In this document: one piece after another, positions 25,655-33,694 of the stretch
How positions within the stretch are numbered: the stretch's first letter is position 1
Layout of the letters: each line of letters starts with the position of its first letter
NCBI GenBank assembly: GCA_943369485.1
Contig: CALRNH020000005.1
Coordinates: 1-64,000, forward strand
Source: ATX-6F1 sp943369485
GTDB lineage: Bacteria > Cyanobacteriota > Cyanobacteriia > PCC-6307 > Cyanobiaceae
Length of the DNA: 64,000 bases
Reading direction: 5' to 3'
Translations under genes and position numbers: made by a program
Notes under the pieces: model-generated
Database searches by the model: none
Told to the model about the DNA's origin: nothing
What the model saw: the letters and a program-made list of their open reading frames with translations, nothing else

Positions 25655-27148
25655 ATGACCACGGCTGTACCGGGTGAAACGGCTGTACAGGTTGAAAAGG
25701 TTGTCGCCAGCGAACAGGATCCTGCCGGCGAAGCCGTGACCACGCAAATCGTGACCTTGCCGGCCAGCTCGAGCGCGGGCCGCCCCTACGAGGGCGGCCC
25801 AGACCTTCTCAGCCCCAACCGCAATCTCACCCCGATCACCACCCAGCTCGACGCCGAGGGACGCCTGGAGGTGGGGGGCCTCGCCCTCTCGGAGCTGGCC
25901 CGGCGCTACGGCACGCCCTTGTATGTGCTGGATGAAGCCAGCCTGCGGGCCACCTGCCGCGCCTACCGCGAAGCCCTCCTGGAGCATTACCCCGGCCCGT
26001 CGCTGGCCCTCTACGCCTCCAAGGCCAACAGCAGCCTGGCCATCAGCGCCCTGGTGGCCTCCGAGGGGCTGGGGCTCGATGCCGTCTCCGCCGGCGAACT
26101 GCTCACGGCCCTGGAAGGTGGCATGCCTGCCGAGCGCATCGTCTTCCACGGCAACAACAAATCGGAAGCGGAGCTGGCCCTGGCACTGGTGCACGGCGTC
26201 ACCGTGGTGCTCGACAACTGGCGCGACATCGAACTGCTCAGTGAGTTGGCCCCCGCCGCCGGCGCCAGCCCCGAAGATCCGGTGCCGCTGTTGCTGCGCT
26301 TCACCCCCGGCATCGAATGCCACACCCACGAGTACATCCGCACCGGCCACCTCGACAGCAAGTTCGGCTTCGATCCCGATCAGCTGGAGACGGTGCTGCG
26401 CCACCTGGCGGGCTGTTCCTGGGCCCGCCTGCGGGGGCTTCACGCCCACATCGGCTCCCAGATCTTCGAACTCCAGCCCCACCAGGACCTGGCCGGCGTG
26501 ATGGCCGATGCCCTGGCCCTGGCCCGCACCCTCGGCCACCCCTGCACGGATCTGAATGTGGGTGGCGGCCTGGGCATCCGCTACGTCAGCTCCGATGACC
26601 CCCCGTCGATCCAGGAGTGGGTGCGCTCCGTGGCCCAGGCGGTGGCGGCGGCCTGCCGCGAACGCCAGCTGGAACTGCCCCGGCTGCTCTGCGAACCGGG
26701 CCGCTCCCTGGTGGCAACGGCCGGGGTCACCCTCTACGCCGTGGGAAGCCGCAAGGAGATCGCTGGCCTGCGTACCTACCTCTCCGTGGATGGGGGCATG
26801 AGCGACAACCCGCGTCCGATCACGTATCAGTCGGTTTACACCGCCGTGCTGGCGGACCGGCCCCTGGCCGACGCCAGCGAAACGGTGACCCTGGCTGGCA
26901 AGCACTGCGAATCCGGCGACGTGCTCCTCAAGGATCTGGCCCTGCCGCCCGCGGCTCCGGGCGATGTGCTGGCGGTGTTCGCCACCGGCGCCTACAACGC
27001 CTCCATGGCCTCCAACTACAACCGCATCCCCCGGCCGGCGACCGTGCTGGTGGGGGGCGGCCAGAGCGAGCTGGTCCAACGCCGGGAGCAGCCAGAGGAA
27101 CTGCTGCGCTACGACCTGCTCCCTGAACGGTTCTCGCCGGTAACCTGA
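25655..27148 (+). CDS. lysA: Diaminopimelate decarboxylase
   Basis: 497-residue PLP enzyme (fold type III) that converts meso-diaminopimelate to lysine, the last step of lysine synthesis. The PLP lysine is in LALYASKANSSLAI, the glycine-rich phosphate-binding segment in LNVGGGLGIRYV, and the C-terminal active-site parts in EPGRSLVATAGVTLY and HCESGDVL. About 60 residues of poorly conserved sequence precede the core (VEKVVASEQDPAGEAV), so the true start could be further in; I use the ATG at 25655. Divergent from rimI and followed after 25 bases by cdaA. Confidence 0.95.
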   Translation: MTTAVPGETAVQVEKVVASEQDPAGEAVTTQIVTLPASSSAGRPYEGGPDLLSPNRNLTPITTQLDAEGRLEVGGLALSELARRYGTPLYVLDEASLRATCRAYREALLEHYPGPSLALYASKANSSLAISALVASEGLGLDAVSAGELLTALEGGMPAERIVFHGNNKSEAELALALVHGVTVVLDNWRDIELLSELAPAAGASPEDPVPLLLRFTPGIECHTHEYIRTGHLDSKFGFDPDQLETVLRHLAGCSWARLRGLHAHIGSQIFELQPHQDLAGVMADALALARTLGHPCTDLNVGGGLGIRYVSSDDPPSIQEWVRSVAQAVAAACRERQLELPRLLCEPGRSLVATAGVTLYAVGSRKEIAGLRTYLSVDGGMSDNPRPITYQSVYTAVLADRPLADASETVTLAGKHCESGDVLLKDLALPPAAPGDVLAVFATGAYNASMASNYNRIPRPATVLVGGGQSELVQRREQPEELLRYDLLPERFSPVT

Positions 27149-27173
27149 GCCCACGCAGGAGGGGGCCGCAAAC

Positions 27174-28097
27174 GTGATCTGGCAGCACCTCTGGGACGCG
27201 CGCCTGCTGCTGCTGGATCTTCTGTTTGCCTCCGCCCTCGGGATTCTGTTGCTCTCCAGGGTCAACGAAGCGCGCACCCTCTGGCTGCTGCGCGGCTATC
27301 TCTTCCTGGTGGCCCTCGCCTGGTTTGTTCAGCGCTACGCCAACCTGCCGCTCACCAGCAAGCTGGTGGATGCGATCGTCCTGGCCTGCAGCCTCGCCCT
27401 GGCGATCCTCTGGCAGGGGGAGCTGCGGCGGCTCATGGAGTTGCTGGGCACCGGCCGGCTGGATGTGCTGTTCGGCAGCAACCGCACCGAATCCATGGGC
27501 GCCGGCACCGCCGCCCTGCTGGCCGAGGCGGCGGGCCGACTCTCGAAGGCACGCCGGGGGGCCCTGATCGTGCTCGATCTAGGAAGCGACCTGCGCCCGG
27601 AAGACTTTCTCAATCCCGGCATCAGCCTCGATGCCCAGCTGTCGGTGGATCTGCTGCTCAACCTGTTCGCCGGCGACACCCCTCTCCACGATGGGGCGGT
27701 GCTGCTCAAGGGCAACCGCATCGAATCGGCCGGCGTGATCCTGCCGCTCTCTCGCCAGGGAGAGAACCGCTATGGCACACGCCACCTGGCGGCCCTAGGC
27801 CTCACCGAGCGCTTCGACCGCTGCCTCTGCGTGGTGGTCTCCGAGGAGACGGGCACCCTGTCGCTGGCCAGTCAGGGGCGACTGGAGAGACCGATCACCA
27901 GTGGCCGGCTTCAGGAGTTGCTCATCGCCGCCCTGGCTGCCGCCACCACCGCCAAGAGCTCCGCCAAGTCGGCCCCCAAGCCCGCCGTCAAAGGCGATGC
28001 CATCGCCCCCGCCAAGTCAGCCAATCCCCAGGCACCGGTGGCGGCCCTTCCCGGGGGTCGTAGCGTGACGCCGGAGAAGCCGGAACCCCGCGAATGA
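27174..28097 (+). CDS. cdaA: Membrane diadenylate cyclase (CdaA type)
   Basis: 307-residue enzyme that joins two ATP to cyclic di-AMP, a signal for potassium and osmotic balance and cell-wall control. Three membrane helices (about 10-28, 40-56 and 65-80) precede the DAC domain (about 98-255). The DGA motif is present at 173-175 (LHDGAVLL). The second motif, usually RHR, reads RHL at 203-205 (GTRHLAALG). A lysine/alanine-rich tail of about 45 residues follows. The start is GTG. Its stop overlaps the uppS start (ATGA); the coupling to undecaprenyl diphosphate synthase fits the known link of c-di-AMP to wall synthesis. Confidence 0.92.
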   Translation: MIWQHLWDARLLLLDLLFASALGILLLSRVNEARTLWLLRGYLFLVALAWFVQRYANLPLTSKLVDAIVLACSLALAILWQGELRRLMELLGTGRLDVLFGSNRTESMGAGTAALLAEAAGRLSKARRGALIVLDLGSDLRPEDFLNPGISLDAQLSVDLLLNLFAGDTPLHDGAVLLKGNRIESAGVILPLSRQGENRYGTRHLAALGLTERFDRCLCVVVSEETGTLSLASQGRLERPITSGRLQELLIAALAAATTAKSSAKSAPKPAVKGDAIAPAKSANPQAPVAALPGGRSVTPEKPEPRE

Positions 28098-28900
28098 GTC
28101 GCTCCCTGGCGACCACCGAACTGTTTCCGGCCACCGGAGCGACGACCGAGCTCCCGGCCGCCCTGGCCCTGCCGAGCGTCCTGGATCCAACGCGTCTGCC
28201 CGCCCACGTGGCTGTGATCATGGATGGCAACGGCCGCTGGGCCCGCCAGCGGGGGCTGCCACGGGTGCTGGGCCACCGCGAAGGGGTGCAGGCGCTCAAG
28301 CGCACCCTGCGGCTGTGCAGCGACTGGGGCATCGGAGCGCTCACCGCCTATGCCTTCTCCACCGAGAACTGGACCCGGCCCGGAGAGGAGGTGAGCTTCC
28401 TGATGACCCTGTTTGAACGGGTGCTGGCTCGGGAAATCGAGGCCCTCGAGCAGGAGCAGGTGCGCATCCGCTTCCTGGGCGATCTGCACCAGCTGCCCTC
28501 GCGGCTGCAGGAACTGATCGCCGACGCCACCGCCCGCACCGCTGCCAATTCCGGCATTCACTTCAACGTCTGCACCAACTACGGCGGCCGCAGCGAGCTT
28601 GTGCAGGCCGCCCGTCGGCTGGCGGAGCAAGTGGCCCGGGGCGAGCTCGATCCCGCCGCCATCGATGAAGAGAGCTTCGCCGCCGGGCTGCACACCGCCG
28701 GGGAGGCCGACCCCGATCTGTTGATCCGTACCAGCGGTGAATTCCGCATCAGCAACTTCCTGCTCTGGCAACTGGCCTACGCCGAGCTGCACGTCACCGA
28801 AGTGCTCTGGCCCGATTTCGGCCAGGAGGCCCTGGTGGCGGCCCTGCTCGACTACCAGGGCCGCCAGCGCCGTTTCGGCGGCGTCGACCCCTGCCCCTAG
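28094..28900 (+). CDS. uppS: Isoprenyl transferase / undecaprenyl diphosphate synthase
   Basis: 268-residue cis-prenyltransferase that makes the C55 lipid carrier for peptidoglycan and polysaccharide synthesis. The catalytic aspartate is in VIMDGNGRWARQRG (Asp about 44), followed by GHREGVQALKRTL, AYAFSTENWTRP and the C-terminal RTSGEFRISNFLLWQ-AYAEL block, all family signatures. About 35 extra residues precede the core. ATGA overlap with cdaA; bioB follows after 10 bases. Confidence 0.97.
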   Translation: MSRSLATTELFPATGATTELPAALALPSVLDPTRLPAHVAVIMDGNGRWARQRGLPRVLGHREGVQALKRTLRLCSDWGIGALTAYAFSTENWTRPGEEVSFLMTLFERVLAREIEALEQEQVRIRFLGDLHQLPSRLQELIADATARTAANSGIHFNVCTNYGGRSELVQAARRLAEQVARGELDPAAIDEESFAAGLHTAGEADPDLLIRTSGEFRISNFLLWQLAYAELHVTEVLWPDFGQEALVAALLDYQGRQRRFGGVDPCP

Positions 28901-28910
28901 AGCGCCAGCC

Positions 28911-29918
28911 TTGATCGCCCCTTCCCTCGCTCGTCACACCTCCACCGCCGCCGCCCCAGTCACCGTTCGCCACGACTGGAGCGTCTCCGAGATTCAGGCG
29001 CTGCTGGAACGGCCCCTGATCGATCTGCTGTTCGAAGCCCAGCAGGTGCACCGGGCCGCCAACCCCGGCTACCACGTGCAGCTGGCCTCCCTGCTGAGCG
29101 TCAAGACCGGCGGCTGCGAGGAAGACTGCGCCTACTGCCCCCAGTCGATGCACCACAGCGCCGACGTGGCCGGTCGGCCGGAGCTGGAGGTGGAGCACGT
29201 GCTGGAGCGGGCCCGGGCGGCCAAAGGCGCTGGCGCCCATCGCTTCTGCATGGGCTGGGCCTGGCGCGACATCCGCGACGGCGCCCCCTTCGAGGCCATG
29301 CTGGCGATGGTCCGGGGGGTGAGGGAGCTGGGGCTGGAGGCCTGCGTCACCGCAGGCATGCTCACCGATCAGCAGGCGTCACGCCTGGCCGAAGCCGGCC
29401 TCACCGCCTACAACCACAACCTCGACACCAGTCCCGAGCACTACGGTCGGATCATCAGCACCCGCAGCTACCAGGAGCGGCTCGAAACCCTCGGCCGGGT
29501 GCGCGCCGCCGGCATCGACCTCTGCTGCGGCGGCATCATCGGCCTTGGTGAATCGGTGCGCGACCGCGCCGGCCTGCTGCACGTGCTCTCCAACCTGGAT
29601 CCCCACCCCGAGAGCGTGCCGATCAACGGCCTGGTGGCGGTGGAAGGCACACCTCTCGAGGATCAGGCCCCTTTCGATCCCCTCGATCTGGTGCGCATGG
29701 TGGCCACGGCCCGAATTCTGATGCCCTTCAGCCGCGTGCGGCTCAGTGCCGGCCGCGAGCAGATGAACCGGGAGGCCCAGCTGCTGTGCCTGCTGGCGGG
29801 GGCCGATTCGATCTTCTATGGCGACACCCTGCTCACCACCGGCAACCCCGCCGTGGAGGCCGACCGGGAGCTGTTGGCAGCGGCGGGAGTTCAGACCCTG
29901 GAGGTGCTCCCTGGCTGA
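28911..29918 (+). CDS. bioB: Biotin synthase
   Basis: 335-residue radical SAM enzyme that inserts sulphur into dethiobiotin. The radical SAM cluster motif CEEDCAYC is at 69-76 and the [2Fe-2S] ligands lie in the usual CVTAGML and DLCCGGIIGLGES regions. The core block reads FCMGWAWRDIRDG, where most BioB I know have MGAAWR. The frame is open from 28737 inside uppS, but the sequence before 28911 is not BioB-like; the TTG at 28911, 10 bases after the uppS stop, gives a sensible N-terminus. Confidence 0.95.
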   Translation: MIAPSLARHTSTAAAPVTVRHDWSVSEIQALLERPLIDLLFEAQQVHRAANPGYHVQLASLLSVKTGGCEEDCAYCPQSMHHSADVAGRPELEVEHVLERARAAKGAGAHRFCMGWAWRDIRDGAPFEAMLAMVRGVRELGLEACVTAGMLTDQQASRLAEAGLTAYNHNLDTSPEHYGRIISTRSYQERLETLGRVRAAGIDLCCGGIIGLGESVRDRAGLLHVLSNLDPHPESVPINGLVAVEGTPLEDQAPFDPLDLVRMVATARILMPFSRVRLSAGREQMNREAQLLCLLAGADSIFYGDTLLTTGNPAVEADRELLAAAGVQTLEVLPG

Positions 29919-29931
29919 GGCCGCTTCTGGT

Positions 29932-30867
29932 TTGAGCAACGCTCCGGCGACCCAGCAGGTGGCGGCCTTCTACCGCTTCACCTCCTTGAGCGCAGGCGTC
30001 CTGCCCGCCCTGCGCGATCAACTGCAGCAGCTGGGCCGCTCCTCCGGGGTGCGCGGCACGGTGCTGCTGGCGGAGGAAGGGGTGAACGGCACGATCAGCG
30101 GGGAGCCGGAGGCGGTGGAGACCCTTCTGGCAGTTCTCCAAGCCGGCGCTGGCCTGACGGAGCTGGAGGTGAAGACCAGCTGGAGCGCCGTGGCCAGCTT
30201 CCAGCGGCTCAAGGTGCGCCTGAAGCGGGAGATCGTCACACTGGGGGTTGGCGGACTTGACCCGGCCCGGGGCGCCGGCACCAACGTGCCTCCTGCGGCC
30301 TGGAATGAGCTGATCGACGATCCCACCACCCTGGTGATCGACACGCGCAATGCCTACGAGGTGGCGATCGGCAGTTTCGCAGGGGCGATCGATCCCGGCA
30401 CCGAAAGTTTCCGCGACTTCCCGGCCTGGGTGGAGCAGGAGCTGCGCCCCCTGGTGAAGCAGCGCCAGAGCGAGCGCCTGGCACTCTTCTGCACGGGCGG
30501 CATCCGCTGTGAAAAGGCCACCACCTACCTGCGCCAGCAGGGGTTCGAGGGGGTGCACCAGCTGCAGGGCGGCATCCTGCGCTACCTCCAAGACACCCCC
30601 GAAGCCCACAGCCGCTGGCAGGGGGAGTGCTACGTGTTCGATCGGCGGGTGGCCCTCAACCACCGCCTCGAACCCGGCAGCCACAGCCAGTGCCACGCCT
30701 GCGGCCTGCCCCTGGGCCCGGAGGATCGCGCCCTGGAGAGCTACGTGGAGGGGGTGAGCTGCCGCCACTGCCTCACGCGCTTCAGTGACGCCGACCGCCA
30801 GCGTTTTGCTGAACGCCAGCGGCAGCTTGTGATGAAAAGGCAGCGCAGCGCCCGGGTGGAGCGATGA
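29932..30867 (+). CDS. trhO: tRNA uridine 5-hydroxylase, rhodanese-like (TrhO/YceA)
   Basis: 311-residue rhodanese-family protein that in E. coli (TrhO) hydroxylates U34 of some tRNAs. N-terminal domain about 8-115 (AFYRFTSL, GTVLLAEEGVNGTISG), rhodanese domain with the active cysteine in FCTGGIRCEK (Cys 187, second Cys 193), then the family C-terminal zinc-like cysteine pattern CHACGLPL and CRHCLTRF. The start is a TTG at 29932, 13 bases after bioB; the frame extends upstream inside bioB but that part is unlike the family. Stop overlaps the next gene (ATGA). Confidence 0.92.
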   Translation: MSNAPATQQVAAFYRFTSLSAGVLPALRDQLQQLGRSSGVRGTVLLAEEGVNGTISGEPEAVETLLAVLQAGAGLTELEVKTSWSAVASFQRLKVRLKREIVTLGVGGLDPARGAGTNVPPAAWNELIDDPTTLVIDTRNAYEVAIGSFAGAIDPGTESFRDFPAWVEQELRPLVKQRQSERLALFCTGGIRCEKATTYLRQQGFEGVHQLQGGILRYLQDTPEAHSRWQGECYVFDRRVALNHRLEPGSHSQCHACGLPLGPEDRALESYVEGVSCRHCLTRFSDADRQRFAERQRQLVMKRQRSARVER

Positions 30868-31220
30868 GCGCGCCGGCCCTGATCCTGCTGCTGCTGGGCA
30901 TGGGCCAGACCGTGGCGGTGCCAGGCACGACCGCCACGGTCAGCCTGGAATCGGTGCAGGACCACCGCTGCCCCCGCGATGTGATGTGCGTCTGGGCGGG
31001 CTATGTCGCCGCGACGCTGGGTGTGCGCGAGGCACCGGGCCAACCGATCCGGCAGGTCTTGCTCAGCCAGCCTCCTCTTCAAAGCCAACAGATGACCGGT
31101 CGGCTGGTGATCCAGGGCCAGGCCCTGACCCTGGAGCGCGTGGAGCCGCAGCGCAGCTTCCACCCCACGGGCCCCGCCCTGCCCGTGCGGGTCAGCCTTG
31201 GCGTCAGCCCCGCGAACTGA
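30864..31220 (+). CDS. Small secreted hypothetical protein (118 aa)
   Basis: 118-residue protein with a short hydrophobic N-terminus (MSAPALILLLLGMGQTVAV) likely acting as signal peptide, then a beta-rich domain with the phrase DHRCPRDVMCVWAGYVAAT; this cysteine-bearing motif occurs in small periplasmic proteins of unknown function in many bacteria. Coupled by ATGA to trhO; a methyltransferase gene follows after 5 bases. Function unknown. Confidence 0.75.
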   Translation: MSAPALILLLLGMGQTVAVPGTTATVSLESVQDHRCPRDVMCVWAGYVAATLGVREAPGQPIRQVLLSQPPLQSQQMTGRLVIQGQALTLERVEPQRSFHPTGPALPVRVSLGVSPAN

Positions 31221-31225
31221 TCGCC

Positions 31226-31993
31226 ATGGCCGAGCCCTCCCTGCAGCGGTGGCACCCCGAGAGCTACGGGGCCAAGGCCCGTTTCGTTTCAGACCTGGGG
31301 GCACAGGTGTTGGCGCTGTTGGATCCCCAACCCGGCGAGCGCCTGCTTGATCTGGGCTGCGGCGATGGGGCGTTGACCGAGCAGCTGGTGGAAAGGGGGG
31401 CCCGGGTGATCGGCGTCGATGCCAGCGCGGCCATGGTGGAAGGGGCCCGGGCCCGGGGGCTGGAGGCCCGGATCATCGATGGCCAGGCGTTGCCGTTCGA
31501 GGCCGCCTTCGAGGCGGTGTTCTCCAACGCCGCCCTGCACTGGATGCTGCAGCCCGAGCGGGTGATCGCCGGGGTGCACCGGGCACTGGTGCCGGGGGGG
31601 CGATTTGTCGCCGAGCTGGGGGGCCATGGCAACGTGGCCGCGATCCACGGCGCCCTAGAGCGGGCCCTCAGCGCCCGGGGTTTGGCGGCACCCCGTGACA
31701 CCTTCTTCCCCACACCCGAGCACTACGGCGACCTGCTGGAGGCAGGCGGATTCCGGGTGGAATCGATGGCGCTGATTCCCCGTCCCACCCCGCTGCCGGG
31801 CGCGATGGGCGACTGGATCACCACCTTCGCCCACGGCTTCCTGGCGCCTGTCGCTCCCCAGGATCGACCGGCACTGGTGGCGGAGGTGGTGGAGGCCCTG
31901 CGGCCCCAGTTGCTCGGGGCCGATGGAATTTGGCGAGCCGACTACGTGCGTTTGCGCTTTCGCGCCATCCGCCGGGAGGAGACCAGCCGATGA
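31226..31993 (+). CDS. Class I SAM-dependent methyltransferase (trans-aconitate methyltransferase-like)
   Basis: 255-residue small-molecule methyltransferase. The SAM motif I is LLDLGCGDGALTEQL (about 40-54), motif II VIGVDASAAMVEGAR, and the phrase FSNAALHWMLQPERVIAGVH is typical of the trans-aconitate 2-methyltransferase/Tam-like group. The ATG at 31226 gives the expected N-terminus; the longer frame overlaps the previous gene. ATGA overlap couples it to the cupin-fusion gene. Substrate unknown. Confidence 0.9.
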   Translation: MAEPSLQRWHPESYGAKARFVSDLGAQVLALLDPQPGERLLDLGCGDGALTEQLVERGARVIGVDASAAMVEGARARGLEARIIDGQALPFEAAFEAVFSNAALHWMLQPERVIAGVHRALVPGGRFVAELGGHGNVAAIHGALERALSARGLAAPRDTFFPTPEHYGDLLEAGGFRVESMALIPRPTPLPGAMGDWITTFAHGFLAPVAPQDRPALVAEVVEALRPQLLGADGIWRADYVRLRFRAIRREETSR

Positions 31994-32886
31994 GCGATCG
32001 GGAGCTGCCCACTAGTGAGGAGGCGATTGAGGCTCTGGTGGCGGCCTTCGAAGCCGGCACCCTGCCCAAGGCCCGCTGGACCCACGAAGCCCATCTGGTG
32101 GTGGCCCTGTGGACCCTGGAACAGCGGCCGTTCAACGTTGCCCTCGATCACCTGCGGATCCGCATTCGCGCCTACAACGAGGCCACCGGCACCGCCAACA
32201 CTGATCACTCCGGGTACCACGAAACCCTCACCGTCCATTTCCTGCGGGGGGTGAGTGGCCACATCGCCCGCCACCCCGGCTGGCCCCTGGCCGACTCCCT
32301 GGCCGCCCTGCTGGCCTCCCCCCTGGCGGACCGCGACTGGCCCCTGGCCGCCTACAGCCGCGCACGCCTGGAGTCGATCGAGGCGCGCCGCGGCTGGCTG
32401 GAGCCCGACCAGGGGGCCAAGGCCCTCTGGGCCGCCGGGGCGCCGCCCCGCTCCCGGGGCAGCAACTACCCCGCCCCATTCGCTGCCCTGATGGCAGGCC
32501 GGGAGAAACGCGTGCTGGGGGAGACCTTTGGTCTGCGGAATTTCGGAGTCAACCAGACGCGCCTGGTGCCGGGTGCCCGCACCGCCCTGCGCCATGCCCA
32601 CAGCCACCAGGATGAATTCGTCTACGTGCTCGAGGGCCACCCCACCTTGATCACCAATGACGGCGAGCGGGAACTGGCCCCGGGTCTGGCGGCAGGCTTT
32701 GCCGCCGGCGATGGCAACGCCCACCATCTGGTCAACCGCACGGCGTTGGCTGTGGTGCTGCTGGAGATCGGCGACCGCAGCCCCGGCGATGCCGCCAGCT
32801 ACCCCGACGACGATCTGACGGCGGAGCTGATCGAGGGGGCCTGGCGGTTCGGCCACAAGGATGGGCGCCCCTATGGCACCGGCTGA
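31990..32886 (+). CDS. Two-domain protein: helical DUF N-domain fused to a cupin
   Basis: 298-residue fusion. The N-terminal half (about 1-140) carries the phrase WTHEAHLVVALWTLEQ and is a soluble helical domain known to me only as a small family of unknown function. The C-terminal half (about 155-298) is a cupin with the two motifs visible (RHAHSHQDEFVYVLEGHPTL and HHLVNRTALAVVLLEIGDR), beginning with the phrase SNYPAPFAALMAGREKR that normally starts a stand-alone cupin protein. Both halves are intact and in one frame, so this is a gene fusion, not a frameshift. Coupled to the methyltransferase gene by ATGA. Biochemical role unknown. Confidence 0.85.
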   Translation: MSDRELPTSEEAIEALVAAFEAGTLPKARWTHEAHLVVALWTLEQRPFNVALDHLRIRIRAYNEATGTANTDHSGYHETLTVHFLRGVSGHIARHPGWPLADSLAALLASPLADRDWPLAAYSRARLESIEARRGWLEPDQGAKALWAAGAPPRSRGSNYPAPFAALMAGREKRVLGETFGLRNFGVNQTRLVPGARTALRHAHSHQDEFVYVLEGHPTLITNDGERELAPGLAAGFAAGDGNAHHLVNRTALAVVLLEIGDRSPGDAASYPDDDLTAELIEGAWRFGHKDGRPYGTG

Positions 32887-32896
32887 GCCTCCGCCC

Positions 32897-32914
32897 ATGA
32901 CCCTCCCCCACTGA
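32897..32914 (+). other. Possible five-codon leader ORF overlapping the Lgt-like CTG start
   Basis: ATG ACC CTC CCC CAC TGA. The TGA overlaps the CTG codon at 32911 that best fits the start of the Lgt-like protein, in the same geometry as the many ATGA/GTGA/TTGA overlaps around it. It could supply ribosomes for re-initiation at CTG. No Shine-Dalgarno is obvious. Confidence 0.3.
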
Positions 32915-33663
32915 GCCCCCTGGACTTCCCCGTTTACATCCCCCTCGGGCACTGGAGGATCCACCCCCACCTGCTGTTCGAGGCCCTGGGCTACAGCGTG
33001 GCGTTCCAGCTGATCCTGCGCCGCCGCCGGGTCGACGTGCTCGAGCGCTCCCAGCGGCTCTTTGTGATGGCCGGCGGCCTGGTGGGGGCGCTGCTGGGGG
33101 CCAAGGGCCTGGCGCTGATCCAGCACGTCGATCTGATCGCCGCCGGTGGCGTTCAGGCTCTGGTCGAGGCACTGGAGGGGAAAACCGTGGTGGGGGCGCT
33201 GCTGGGGGGCGTGCTGGGGGTGGAGCTGACCAAGAAGCTTCTTGGGATTCGGCAGGCCACGGGGGATGTGTTCGTGCTGCCGCTGATCGCCGGCATGGCG
33301 ATCGGACGCCTCGGCTGCTTCCTCACCGGGCTGAGCGATCGCACCTACGGCATCGCCACCAACCTGCCCTGGGGCGTGGATTTCGGCGACGGCCTTCCTC
33401 GCCATCCCACCCAGCTCTACGAGGTGCTGTTCCTCGGCCTGCTGGCGTTGGTGATCGCTTGGCTGGTACGACGGCCCCACCGCAACGGGTTCCTGTTTCA
33501 GGTCTTCCTGAGCGCCTACCTCAGCTTCCGCTTCCTGGTTGAGTTTTTGAAGCCTGCGTTCCATCCCCTGCTGGGGCTGAGCGCCATCCAGATCGCTTGC
33601 CTGTTGGCTTTGGTGTTCTATTGCCGCCCAAGGTTGCGGCGGCTCTGGGCCCCGCCAAGCTGA
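32911..33663 (+). CDS. Prolipoprotein diacylglyceryl transferase-like membrane protein
   Basis: About 250-residue membrane protein resembling Lgt, the enzyme that moves diacylglycerol from phosphatidylglycerol to lipoprotein cysteines. Features: N-terminal DFPVYIPLGHWRIHPHLLFE, which is Lgt-like, the signature-like GRLGCFLTGLSDRTYG, and RHPTQLYEVLFLG, followed by hydrophobic helices. The asparagine-bearing signature of bacterial Lgt (GRxGNFxN) is changed, so it may be an Lgt paralogue acting on another lipid. No ATG, GTG or TTG occurs between the upstream stop at 32884 and a GTG at 32998 that would delete the Lgt-like N-terminus; I use CTG at 32911. The radical SAM gene follows after 31 bases. 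Confidence 0.78.
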   Translation: MSPLDFPVYIPLGHWRIHPHLLFEALGYSVAFQLILRRRRVDVLERSQRLFVMAGGLVGALLGAKGLALIQHVDLIAAGGVQALVEALEGKTVVGALLGGVLGVELTKKLLGIRQATGDVFVLPLIAGMAIGRLGCFLTGLSDRTYGIATNLPWGVDFGDGLPRHPTQLYEVLFLGLLALVIAWLVRRPHRNGFLFQVFLSAYLSFRFLVEFLKPAFHPLLGLSAIQIACLLALVFYCRPRLRRLWAPPS

Positions 33664-33694
33664 GTTCCTCGCTGGCGTTGTTCGCTCCGGGCCC

